This document shows positions 1-7,425 of a stretch of DNA of 10,663 nucleotides, one piece after another. Position 1 is the stretch's first letter. Each line of letters starts with the position of its first letter. Both the position numbers and the translations under genes were made by a program. This DNA comes from Alphaproteobacteria bacterium (GTDB lineage Bacteria > Pseudomonadota > Alphaproteobacteria > ATCC43930 > CGMCC-115725). Where the stretch lies: positions 1 through 10,663 of the forward strand of contig VAZF01000117.1 in assembly GCA_005888425.1 (NCBI GenBank), read 5' to 3'. The notes beneath the pieces were generated by a model, which was given only the letters and a program-made list of their open reading frames with translations, made no database searches and was not told the DNA's origin.

Positions 1-236
1 TTCTCGCGGTTCACGCAGTCTATCTCGGCACCGCGCTGATGGAGGGCGTGCATGAGCGCTACATCATGCCGACCTGGCCGCTGCTCGTCGCCGCCCCGAT
101 CCTCGCGCTCGGCCTGCTCTTCCGAACGCGCCACTACCGTAAACCCTTTTTGGGTCAGACCCCGGCGACGGCTTCCATCAGCTCGGGGACCCAGCTCGGG
201 TCATCAAAGACGCTCGCTGGCAATGGCAGCCCGTAA
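1..236 (+). CDS. C-terminal fragment of an integral membrane protein, possibly a GT-C type glycosyltransferase (5' end outside window)
   Basis: The frame is open from base 3 to the TAA at 234-236. The visible part has a short hydrophobic stretch (AVYLGTALM), then a motif reading HERYIMPTWP, then a strong membrane segment (LLVAAPILALGLLF) and a basic RTRHYRK end. A charged 'ERY.MP..P' motif just before the last membrane helix is typical of polytopic GT-C or ArnT/PMT-like glycosyltransferases and related alphaproteobacterial membrane proteins; that assignment is inference from a short fragment. The last 28 or so residues (from about base 150) are polar and low in complexity, and are encoded antisense to the end of the monooxygenase gene, so they are probably not conserved. 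The convergent overlap is 82 nt, which is unusual; the native stop may have been lost. Confidence 0.5.
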   Translation, partial: LAVHAVYLGTALMEGVHERYIMPTWPLLVAAPILALGLLFRTRHYRKPFLGQTPATASISSGTQLGSSKTLAGNGSP

Positions 237-1522
237 TGCTCGCGCAGCGTTGTGCCCTGGTACTCGGTGCGAAACAGCCCGCGCCGCTGCAGGATCGGAA
301 TGACCTCGGCGCTGAAGACCTCGAGCTGCGCCGGCAGTAGCGGCGGCATGATGTTGAACCCGTCCGCCGCCCCGTCGGTGAACCAGTCCTCGATCAGATC
401 GGCGATCTGCTCGGGCGTCCCCGCCGTGACGAAGTGCCCCCGCGCGCCGGCGAGATATCCCAGCAGCTGTCGTAAGGTCGGCTTGTCCCGCCGGACCAGG
501 TTCAGGATGACCTCGGTGCGGCTGCGCGCGGCCTCGACGGTATCGGGATCGGGGAAATCCTGCGGTGTCAGCGGCCGGTCGAGCGGGAGGTGCGAAAAAT
601 CATGGCCGCCGAAACGGCCGGAGAGGCGCTTGCGCCCGACCTCGGGATCGGTGAGCTCGTTGACCTCGCGCACCATGCGCTGCGCTTCCGCTTCGGTCGG
701 CGCGATCATCGGGCTGAGGCCGGGGAGGATCAGCACGTGCTCCGGGGCGCGTCCTTCTTCGGCTGCGAGCCGTTTTAGGTCGGCATAAAATTCCTGTGCC
801 GTCGCTTTCGCCATATGCGCGGTGAAGACCGCCTCTGCGTGCCGAGCGGCGAAGCGTCGGCCCGTATCGGACGAGCCCGCCTGCACCAGCACCGGCCGGC
901 CCTGCGGGCAGCGCGGCATGTTGAGCGGCCCGCCGACCGTATAAAAATCGCCGCGATGATTGATCGGTCGGATGCGCTCGCGTCGGGCGTAGATCCCGCT
1001 CGCCCGGTTGTCGACGACCGCATCCGTCGCCCAGCTGTCCCACAGCGCCTTGACGACCTCCATGAATTCTTCGCCTCGGGTGTAGCGGTCGGCGTGGCTC
1101 ACTTGCCCGGCGCCGCCATAGTTTTCCGCTGCGGTCGCGAGCCAGGACGTCACGATGTTCCAGGCGGCCCGGCCGTTGCTGATGTGGTCGATCGAGGCGA
1201 ATTGCCGCGCGAGGTTGAAGGGCTCCGTATACGTCGTCGAGGCGGTTGCGATGAGCCCGACGCGGCTGGTCGATACCGCCAATGCCGCCAGCACGGTGAT
1301 CGGCTCGAGCCAGGTGCGCGGCGCCTGGGCGACATCGCCGCCCAGCGCAAGCTGATCGGCGAGGAAGATCGAGTCGAACAGCGCGGCTTCGGCACGCTGC
1401 GCCAGATCCTGATAATACCGAATGTCTGTCAAGGGCAGCGGCGACGAATCCGGATGGCGCCACGACGCCTCGTGATGACCGCGGCTGTGCATGAACAGAT
1501 TGAGGTGCAACTGCCGCTTCAT
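155..1522 (-). CDS. LLM class flavin-dependent monooxygenase (NtaA/SnaA/DszA type)
   Basis: The protein is 455 residues, normal for this family of FMNH2-dependent monooxygenases, which oxidise small substrates such as nitrilotriacetate, sulfones or pristinamycin precursors and take reduced flavin from a separate reductase. It begins MKRQLHLNLFMHSRGHHEASW, the usual first strand of the bacterial-luciferase-like TIM barrel. Family signatures follow: LFDSIFLADQLAL (about 49-60), LEPITVLAALA (72-82), TASTTYTEPFNLARQFASID (93-112), ISNGRAAWNIVTS (114-126) and PVLVQAGSSDTGRRFAARHAE (210-230). The frame stays open upstream to 1930, but the start at 1522 is preferred: it has GGAG five-six bases upstream, it gives the canonical N-terminus, and the extra 136 residues are Arg/Ser-rich antisense-type sequence overlapping the oxidoreductase gene. 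It lies 55 nt downstream of that gene on the same strand, so one transcript is plausible. No flavin reductase is in the window. The substrate cannot be told from sequence. Confidence 0.93.
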   Translation of the reverse strand: MKRQLHLNLFMHSRGHHEASWRHPDSSPLPLTDIRYYQDLAQRAEAALFDSIFLADQLALGGDVAQAPRTWLEPITVLAALAVSTSRVGLIATASTTYTEPFNLARQFASIDHISNGRAAWNIVTSWLATAAENYGGAGQVSHADRYTRGEEFMEVVKALWDSWATDAVVDNRASGIYARRERIRPINHRGDFYTVGGPLNMPRCPQGRPVLVQAGSSDTGRRFAARHAEAVFTAHMAKATAQEFYADLKRLAAEEGRAPEHVLILPGLSPMIAPTEAEAQRMVREVNELTDPEVGRKRLSGRFGGHDFSHLPLDRPLTPQDFPDPDTVEAARSRTEVILNLVRRDKPTLRQLLGYLAGARGHFVTAGTPEQIADLIEDWFTDGAADGFNIMPPLLPAQLEVFSAEVIPILQRRGLFRTEYQGTTLREHYGLPLPASVFDDPSWVPELMEAVAGV

Positions 1523-1524
1523 CG

Positions 1525-1528
1525 CTCC
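1525..1528 (-). promoter_or_regulatory. Ribosome binding site (GGAG) that fixes the monooxygenase start
   Basis: On the minus strand the sequence reads ACCGGAGCG immediately before ATG at 1522-1520. This Shine-Dalgarno match, two bases closer than ideal but strong, supports the start at MKRQLHLNLF over the longer open frame that continues upstream into the oxidoreductase gene. Confidence 0.6.
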
Positions 1529-1577
1529 GGTCTTTCCCGTCTGCCGTCCCGTGTCGAATGCGTTGCTGCGGCGCTGC

Positions 1578-4500
1578 TTACTCCGCCGCCATCGCGCGCG
1601 GCGGCGGCGCGCGGAAGCGGGCGAGGAGATCGGCTTCCTTCGCCTTGGCGCGCTCGCGGTTGCTTTCCTTGACATGCCCATAGCCGCGGATCTCCATCGG
1701 CAACGCCGCCAATTCGATCGCGACTGCGTGGTTCTGCGATGTGAGTCCTTTGGCGATCTCGTCGAGCACGGTTTCGTATTCGGCGATGAGCTGCCGTTCC
1801 ATCCGCCGCTCGGCGGTGCGGCCGAAAATGTCGAATGCCGTGCCGCGCAGCCGTCGCAGTTTCGCCAGCACCCGGAACGCGCCGAGCATCCACCGCCCGT
1901 AAGCGCGCTTTTGCAGATGCCCCGCTGCATCGCGCTCGGCGGTCAGCGGCGGCGCCAGGTGGAACCGCAGCTTGTAATCGCCCTCGAACTGGCCGGCGAC
2001 GCGGTGCAAGAAATCGCTCTCGGTATAGAGCCGCGCAACCTCGTACTCGTCCTTGTAGGCCATCAGCTTGAACAGTCCGCGTGCCGCCGCCTCAGTCAGA
2101 TCGGTGCCGCCAGTCTGCGCCGCTTCCGCGTCGCGGAGGCGCGCCACTCGCGCGGCATAACGCTGCGCGTAGGCGGCGTCCTGATACGCCGTCAGGAACT
2201 CGACGCGACGCCGGATCAACTCGTCGAGCGTCTCCGATATGCGATGGCTCTCCGGCCGCGCGCTCGGCGGCGTGGCACGCGCCTCGACCAGCGCGCGATC
2301 GATCGCGGCGCGGCGGCCCCAACGAAAGGCGCTCTTGTTGAACTCGACCGCGACCGCGTTGAGGTCGATCGCGCGCAGGATCGCCTCCGCCGATACCGGC
2401 ACGAGCCCCCGCTGATAGGCATAGCCGAGCATGAACAGATTGGTCGCGATCGCGTCACCCAGGAGCCCCGTCGCCAGCCCGGTCGCATCGAGAAATTCGG
2501 TGCGCTCGGCGCCGGCCGCGCCGGCGATCGCACTTTCGAGTTCGCCGGTCGGAAACGGCAAATCCGGGTTGCGCGTGAAATCGCCGGTGATCGTCTCATG
2601 GCTGTTGACGATGGCGTGCGTCCGCCCGGCGCCGAGTTTCGACAGCGCTTCCGTGCCGGCCGACACGACAAGGTCGCAGCCGAGCAGCAGATCGGCGCCG
2701 CCCGAGGCGAGCCGCACCGCATGGATCTGCTCCGGCGTCTCGGCAATGCGCACATGGCTCAACACGGCGCCGCCCTTCTGCGCCAGCCCGGTCATGTCGA
2801 GGACGGTGACGCCCTTGCCTTCAAGATGCGCCGCCATGCCAACGAGCGTGCCGATTGTCACGACCCCGGTGCCGCCGACCCCGGTCACCAGCATGCCGTA
2901 AGGCTCGGCAAGCGTCGGCAATTTCGGCTCGGGCAGAGGCAGCAGCCCGTCTTCGCCGAGCTCGCCGGCCTCGCGCTTGCGCAACGACCCGCCCTCGACC
3001 GTCACAAAGCTCGGGCAGAAGCCTTTGAGGCAGGAGTAATCCTTGTTGCAGCTCGATTGATCGATCGCGCGCTTGCGGCCGAACTCGGTCTCGACCGGCA
3101 CGACCGACAGGCAGTTCGATGCGGTCGAGCAATCGCCGCAGCCTTCGCAGACTAAGTCGTTTATGACGACGCGCTTCGGCGGATCGGGGAAGCGGCCGCG
3201 CTTCCGCCGGCGGCGCTTCTCGGCGGCGCAGGTCTGGTCGTAGACGATCGCGGTGACGCCGCCGATCTCGCGCAGCTCGCGCTGCACCAGATCGAGTTCG
3301 TCGCGGTGCCGCACAATCGTGCCGGATGCGAAATCGGTGGCCGGCGGGTATTTTTCGGGTTCGTCGCTGACGACGACAACCTGTCGCACCCCCTCCGCCG
3401 CCAGTTGCCGCGTCACGATCGGCACGGTCAGCCCGCCATCGAGCGCCTGTCCGCCGGTCATCGCGACCGCGTCGTTGAACAAGACTTTGTAGGTCATGTT
3501 GACACCGGCCGCGACCGCCGAGCGGATCGCCAGAATGCCGGAATGCGTGTAGGTGCCGTCGCCGATATTGGCGAAGACATGCTGCGTCTCGGTGAACGGC
3601 GCCTGCCCGATCCACGGCACACCTTCGCCGCCCATTTGGGTGAAGGTCGCCGTCTCGCGGTCCATGAATTGCGAGACGCTGCCGCTGTGCTGCCGCTCCT
3701 TCGCCTCGAGCGTGGCCAGCCGCGCGGCGATCGGCGCGCCGGCGCCCATCCGCGTCAGCCGCTCGCCGATGATTTTCGCGACCTGTGTCGGGGTCAACTC
3801 GCCGGGCGAGGGCAGGATCCAATTGCCGCTCTCGTCGTGTTTGCCGACGATGCGCGGCCGCTTGTCGGCCGTCCAGTTGTAGAGCTGCTCCTTCAACTGC
3901 GTCTCGATGATCGCGCGCTTCTCCTCGACCACGAGAACTTCTTCGAGCCCCTCGGCAAAGCGGCGGATGCCCTGCGGCTCCAACGGCCAGCTCATCGCCA
4001 CCTTGTAGAGCCGCAATCCGATCTCGCCCGCTTCCCGCTCGCCGATGCCGAGATCGTCGAGCGCCTGCCGCACATCGAGATAGGATTTGCCGGTCGTGAC
4101 GATGCCGAACCGCGGCGTCGGGCTGTCGATGACGATGCCGTCGAGCCCATTGGCGCGCGCAAACGCGATCGCGGCCGCCAATTTGTAGCGGTGCAGGCGG
4201 TATTCCTGGTCGAGCGGCGTGTCGGGCCAGCGGATGTTGAGCCCGCCCGGCGGCATCTCGACATCCTCCGGCAAAACGACCGCGATGCGCCCGGGATCGA
4301 CCGACACCGAGGCCGAGCTGTCCATCGTCTCGGCGACGGTCTTGAACGCGACCCAGCAGCCGGAATAGCGCGACATCGCCCAGCCATAGATCCCGAGATC
4401 GATGATGTCCTCGATCCCGGCCGGGTTGAGGAGCGGGATCGCGGCGTCGATAAACGCGAATTCCGACTGGTGCGCCAAGGTCGAGGATTTGCAGGTGTGG

Positions 4501-4940
4501 TCGTCGCCCGCCACTGCCAAGACCCCGCCATGGGGCGCCGTCCCGGCCGAATTGGCGTGCTTTAAGGGGTCGCCGCTGCGGTCGACCCCCGGCCCCTTGC
4601 CGTACCATAGGCCAAAGACGCCGTCGTATTTCGCGCCGGAGAAGAGCCCCAATTGCTGGCTGCCCCACACCGCCGTCGCGGCCATCTCCTCGTTGATGCC
4701 GGGCTGAAACTTGATGTGGTTCCGCTCGATAAAGCGCCGCGCATTCCACAACGCCTGGTCGAACCCGCCCAGGGGCGAGCCGCGATATCCCGAGATAAAG
4801 CAGGCCGTGTTGAGCCCGCCCGCCAAGTCGCGCTGGCGCTGCATCAAAGGCAGGCGCACCAGCGCCTGCGTGCCGGTCAGGTAGACCCGGCCTCTTTCGA
4901 CTGTGTATTTGTCGTCGAGCGTGACCGCCGCCAACGCCAT
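1578..4940 (-). CDS. Fused indolepyruvate:ferredoxin oxidoreductase (IorA-IorB type), with an internal deletion
   Basis: Members of this family oxidatively decarboxylate aryl or branched 2-oxoacids to acyl-CoA using thiamine diphosphate (TPP) and Fe-S clusters. In order: an N-terminal TPP pyrimidine-type domain (ISGYRGSPLGGFD, 49-61; GINEEMAATAVWGSQ, 81-95; GDDHTCKSS, 145-153); a TPP diphosphate domain with MGGEG (436-440), GDG (460-462) and NDAVAMTGGQ (from N489); a ferredoxin-like cysteine region (C598, C601, C604, C610, then C631, C637, C642); an IorB/gamma-type domain from about 683 (GVGGTGVV and GLAQKGGAV); and a long C-terminal region probably matching DUF6537. The product is 1120 residues; relatives I recall are about 1150-1180. 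The shortfall maps to one place: after LEAKER (to 416) the protein goes directly to SQFMDRETATF (423-433), skipping the usual segment with CSGCPHN and AGIGCH. Reading frame is kept on both sides. The start has GGAG six bases upstream. Family call is firm; activity of this copy is doubtful. Confidence 0.93.
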   Translation of the reverse strand: MALAAVTLDDKYTVERGRVYLTGTQALVRLPLMQRQRDLAGGLNTACFISGYRGSPLGGFDQALWNARRFIERNHIKFQPGINEEMAATAVWGSQQLGLFSGAKYDGVFGLWYGKGPGVDRSGDPLKHANSAGTAPHGGVLAVAGDDHTCKSSTLAHQSEFAFIDAAIPLLNPAGIEDIIDLGIYGWAMSRYSGCWVAFKTVAETMDSSASVSVDPGRIAVVLPEDVEMPPGGLNIRWPDTPLDQEYRLHRYKLAAAIAFARANGLDGIVIDSPTPRFGIVTTGKSYLDVRQALDDLGIGEREAGEIGLRLYKVAMSWPLEPQGIRRFAEGLEEVLVVEEKRAIIETQLKEQLYNWTADKRPRIVGKHDESGNWILPSPGELTPTQVAKIIGERLTRMGAGAPIAARLATLEAKERQHSGSVSQFMDRETATFTQMGGEGVPWIGQAPFTETQHVFANIGDGTYTHSGILAIRSAVAAGVNMTYKVLFNDAVAMTGGQALDGGLTVPIVTRQLAAEGVRQVVVVSDEPEKYPPATDFASGTIVRHRDELDLVQRELREIGGVTAIVYDQTCAAEKRRRRKRGRFPDPPKRVVINDLVCEGCGDCSTASNCLSVVPVETEFGRKRAIDQSSCNKDYSCLKGFCPSFVTVEGGSLRKREAGELGEDGLLPLPEPKLPTLAEPYGMLVTGVGGTGVVTIGTLVGMAAHLEGKGVTVLDMTGLAQKGGAVLSHVRIAETPEQIHAVRLASGGADLLLGCDLVVSAGTEALSKLGAGRTHAIVNSHETITGDFTRNPDLPFPTGELESAIAGAAGAERTEFLDATGLATGLLGDAIATNLFMLGYAYQRGLVPVSAEAILRAIDLNAVAVEFNKSAFRWGRRAAIDRALVEARATPPSARPESHRISETLDELIRRRVEFLTAYQDAAYAQRYAARVARLRDAEAAQTGGTDLTEAAARGLFKLMAYKDEYEVARLYTESDFLHRVAGQFEGDYKLRFHLAPPLTAERDAAGHLQKRAYGRWMLGAFRVLAKLRRLRGTAFDIFGRTAERRMERQLIAEYETVLDEIAKGLTSQNHAVAIELAALPMEIRGYGHVKESNRERAKAKEADLLARFRAPPPRAMAAE
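3678..3697. repeat. 9-bp direct repeat at the deletion junction in the oxidoreductase gene
   Basis: The 9-mer GCTGCCGCT occurs at 3678-3686 and again at 3689-3697, separated by GT. This lies exactly where the encoded protein jumps across the segment that relatives carry (codons about 416-423). Short direct repeats at a junction are a common trace of slippage or end-joining deletion, but GC-rich coding DNA also produces such matches by chance. Confidence 0.5.
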
Positions 4941-5014
4941 CGCGGACTCCGGGGGAAAAGCCTCAAGCGGCTAAAGTAGTCCCTGCCTCTCACCGGCTCA
5001 ATGAGGCTACTGGG
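4941..5014. promoter_or_regulatory. Divergent promoter region between oxidoreductase and methyltransferase genes
   Basis: These 74 bases must hold the start signals of both flanking genes. The minus-strand Shine-Dalgarno (GGAG) is at 4947-4950 and the plus-strand one (GAGG) at 5003-5006. A perfect 7-bp inverted repeat, AGCCTCA at 4959-4965 and TGAGGCT at 5002-5008, spans most of the gap, but its right arm overlaps the plus-strand ribosome site. I could not identify convincing -35/-10 boxes for either direction. Confidence 0.35.
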
Positions 5015-5625
5015 ATGGGTTTCTACAGGAAAGTCGTTCTGCCGCGGCTGCTCGATCTGGCGATGCGCGACAGCCGGCTTGCAGGTTACCGGCAACAAAC
5101 CATCGGGGCGGCGCGGGGGCTCGTGCTTGAGATCGGCGTCGGCTCAGGATTGAACCTGCCCCTCTATGGCGCAGCGGTCGATCGGGTCTGCGGGATCGAC
5201 CCGTCGCCGGAGCTGCTCGATCGCGCCCGCGAGCGGATCGCGGCGGCGCGTGTCCCGGTATCCCTTATCCGAGCGTCGGCCGAGCAGCTGCCGTTCCGGG
5301 ATGCCGCTTTCGATACGCTCGTGATGACCTGGACCCTGTGCTCGATCCCGAACCCGGGCGCCGCGCTGCATGAGATGCAGCGCGTGTTGAAGCCGGGCGG
5401 ATGTCTCCTTTTCGTTGAGCACGGGCTGTCGCAAGAACCTCGGATAATCCGCTGGCAGCACCGGCTGACGCCATGCTGGAAGCGGATCGGTGGCGGCTGC
5501 CATCTCGATCGTAATATGGACGATCTGATCCGCGCCGCCGGCTTCCGGATCGACGCGCTCGAAACCGGTTATATGAAAGGCCAAAGCCCTGGACCTTCAT
5601 GTATCGGGGCCGAGCTCAAGTCTGA
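5015..5625 (+). CDS. Class I SAM-dependent methyltransferase (UbiE/METTL7-like), frameshifted near its 3' end
   Basis: The fold is a Rossmann-type SAM methyltransferase: motif I is VLEIGVGSGLNLPLY (37-51), the acidic ribose-binding turn is GIDPSPELLDRAR (60-72), then ASAEQLPFRDAAFDTLVM (87-104) and RVLKPGGCLLFVEHG (123-137). The later WQHRLTPCWKRIGGGCHLDR is typical of the small METTL7/UbiE-like group of about 200 residues. Substrate is unknown. Residues 1-189 are in frame, but after GGC at 5579-5581 the reading frame runs on into meaningless sequence until 5926, antisense to the permease. Restoring one base at 5580/5581 (GGCC to GGCCC) gives GPKPWTFMYRGRAQV and a TGA at 5623-5625, a normal family ending and a 203-residue protein that stops 10 nt before the convergent permease. 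So the gene is either recently broken or the sequence has a one-base error. The start has GAGG eight bases upstream. Confidence 0.85.
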
Positions 5626-5635
5626 CGGGAGGCGC

Positions 5636-6514
5636 TTACGGCCCGGAGCTGACCATTGCGAGGCTCGCGGCGACATAGCGGCGCAACACGAAAAGCACCG
5701 CAAGCGGCGGCAGCACATAAAGGATCGCCGCCGCCATCATCGCGTTCCACTCGGCATCGACATCGAGGAACAATTGCCCTTGCACCATCGACACCGTCAT
5801 GTTGCGCGGCGACAGCAACACCGCCTGGTAGAGGTAATCGTTCCAGGCGAGCAGCAACGCGTAAATCGCGACGACCGCCAAGGCAGGGACCATCAGCGGC
5901 AGATAGATGCGCATATAGACCTGTAGCGGCGAGGCGCCATCGACCCGCGCCGAGTCGTCGAGTTCGAGCGGGATCAGCCGCCCGTACAGCTGCAAGATCA
6001 AGATCGCGAACGGCGTCGCGAACGTCACCTGTGCCAGGACGACGGCCCACAAATTATCGTAGAGACCGTACTCATGCATGATCCGGTAATAGGGGACGAT
6101 CAGGAACGCGGCCGGGATCGCATAGGTCAGGAGCGCGGCGTTGGTCAGCAGCGATCCTCGGGCGAGCCGCAGCCGGCTCACCGCAAAGCTCGCGAGCGAC
6201 CCGACGAGCACGGTCAGCACCATCGTCAAGAGCCCGATAAAGACGCTGTTGCCGAACTGATTCCAGAAGTCTTCGAGGTAGCGGGCCTTCTGGGTGATGA
6301 CATCGATAAAACCGTCGAGCGTCGGCTCGGATGTCCAGAGATTCCCGGTGAACTCGATTTCCCCTTCCTCGGGATCGAGTGCGATCAGCAGCAAATTGTA
6401 GACCGGCAACAGCGTCCAGATCAGCAGCACCGCGCCGAGCGCGATCGAGCCGATTTCGATGAGCCGCTGCCGATGGCGCAGACCGAGCGCAAGGTTTCCG
6501 GGCGCGCGGCTCAT
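5636..6514 (-). CDS. Carbohydrate-type ABC transporter permease (MalG-like, CUT1 family)
   Basis: The 292-residue inner-membrane protein has six predicted membrane segments (about 22-45, 91-114, 122-143, 155-177, 205-226, 258-278). The EAA loop that docks on the ATPase is at 185-209 (ELDDSARVDGASPLQVY then LP), the usual binding-protein-dependent transport permease signature. It would form a heterodimeric channel with the permease encoded just upstream. The frame is open to 6724, but the ATG at 6514-6512 is the likely start because it overlaps the TGA of the upstream permease (ATGA), a classic coupled arrangement, and the 70 residues further upstream are Arg-rich and not permease-like. No good ribosome site precedes it, as expected for coupling. 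The substrate, probably a sugar or polyol-like solute, is inferred only from the family. Confidence 0.9.
   Translation of the reverse strand: MSRAPGNLALGLRHRQRLIEIGSIALGAVLLIWTLLPVYNLLLIALDPEEGEIEFTGNLWTSEPTLDGFIDVITQKARYLEDFWNQFGNSVFIGLLTMVLTVLVGSLASFAVSRLRLARGSLLTNAALLTYAIPAAFLIVPYYRIMHEYGLYDNLWAVVLAQVTFATPFAILILQLYGRLIPLELDDSARVDGASPLQVYMRIYLPLMVPALAVVAIYALLLAWNDYLYQAVLLSPRNMTVSMVQGQLFLDVDAEWNAMMAAAILYVLPPLAVLFVLRRYVAASLAMVSSGP
6511..6514 (-). other. ATGA stop/start overlap coupling the two permease genes
   Basis: On the minus strand ATGA contains both the ATG of the downstream permease (6514-6512) and the TGA of the upstream one (6513-6511). With no clear Shine-Dalgarno before the second gene, this indicates translational coupling, which helps make the two permeases in equal amounts. 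Confidence 0.8.
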
Positions 6515-7425
6515 AGCTGCACCGCGCTCGTTTGAAACCGGCGCATCAGCACGATGATGAGGGGGATCAAGACCGGCAACGCGGACATCACGGCGGCGAC
6601 GCCGAGCGCCGGACGCCCGAAGTTGAAGGCGTAGTGATATCCGAGTGTCGCCAGTACATTTGTCAAACCGGCCGGTCCGCCATTCGAGACGAGATAGACG
6701 GTCGTGAAATCGCCGAGCGTCCACAACACCGACAACAGCGTGCAGATGAGGTACAGGTTCGCCAACAACGGAAAGGTGACATGCACAAACTGGCGCACCC
6801 CCGTCGCGCCGTCGACCTTCGCCGAATCATAGATGTCGCGCGGGATCGTCAAACGCGCCGCGAGAAAGATCAGCGTCCAGAACGGCATCCATTTCCACAG
6901 ACACGCGGCGATGTCCGAGCCGAGGCCGAGCCAGCGGCCGTTGAACCAGATCGGGCCCTCGATGCCGAACAGCTGCAACAGAAGACCGTCGACGAGGCCC
7001 TGTTCGCCGATCAGCATCCAATGAAAGGAGAGGCAGGTCTGCGCCGCCGCCAATGCCCAGGGCAGCACATAGATCGCGAGCAGAATGCGGATCCAGCGGC
7101 GCGGGCGCAGAAAGAACCCCGACAACAGCAGCGCCAGGAACATCTTGAGGTTCACGCCCAGCCCGACAAACAGCAGCGTGTTGACGAGCGTCGGCAGAAA
7201 GAGGCGATCGTCGATCAGGTCGGCGTAGAGCGACGGGTCTGCCGCCATCCACAGCACATAGGCATAGGGGTGCACGACAAAAGCGAGGAACACCGCGACA
7301 TAGGGGGCGATAAACGCCAGCCCCCATCTGACCTCCGCGGCGCGCAATCGCCCATGCCGAGACGGCCGCCGCGGCTCTTTAAGCGCGACAGGCGGTCCCA
7401 TAGCGGCGAGCGGCTGCATGCTCAT
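6511..7425 (-). CDS. Sugar-type ABC transporter permease (MalF-like, CUT1 family)
   Basis: With the start at 7425 the protein is 304 residues. It has a basic, proline-rich cytoplasmic N-terminus (1-34) and six likely membrane segments (about 36-58, 80-104, 112-132, 172-192, 219-240, 275-294). The EAA loop is at 196-220 (DIYDSAKVDGATGVRQF then FP). The second periplasmic-side loop (about 135-171, including GIEGPIWFNGRWLGLG) resembles a CUT1 subgroup I recall from rhizobial and related genomes. The frame is open up to 7557, but those 44 residues look non-coding; ATGs at 7425, 7419 and 7401 are all possible and none has a strong ribosome site, so the exact start is uncertain. It is first in a two-gene unit with the MalG-like permease. 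No solute-binding protein or ATPase gene is next to them, so partners must lie elsewhere. Confidence 0.88.
   Translation of the reverse strand: MSMQPLAAMGPPVALKEPRRPSRHGRLRAAEVRWGLAFIAPYVAVFLAFVVHPYAYVLWMAADPSLYADLIDDRLFLPTLVNTLLFVGLGVNLKMFLALLLSGFFLRPRRWIRILLAIYVLPWALAAAQTCLSFHWMLIGEQGLVDGLLLQLFGIEGPIWFNGRWLGLGSDIAACLWKWMPFWTLIFLAARLTIPRDIYDSAKVDGATGVRQFVHVTFPLLANLYLICTLLSVLWTLGDFTTVYLVSNGGPAGLTNVLATLGYHYAFNFGRPALGVAAVMSALPVLIPLIIVLMRRFQTSAVQL

Noticed and set aside
1523..1930. N-terminal extension of the LLM monooxygenase by 136 residues
   Set aside because: The extension is Arg/Ser-rich shadow sequence overlapping the oxidoreductase gene; the internal ATG at 1522 has a Shine-Dalgarno and gives the family N-terminus.
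1491..3155. Long plus-strand open frame (554 codons) opposite the oxidoreductase
   Set aside because: Antisense frame in high-GC DNA; the product is Arg/Ala/Gln-rich with no recognisable domain, while the minus-strand frame carries clear family motifs throughout.
3306..4565. Long plus-strand open frame (419 codons) opposite the oxidoreductase
   Set aside because: Same reason: Arg/Asp/His-rich shadow translation of a well-supported gene.
5626..5926. 303-residue version of the methyltransferase
   Set aside because: The added 100 or so residues are antisense to the permease and unlike any methyltransferase; a one-base repair gives the expected ending at 5625.
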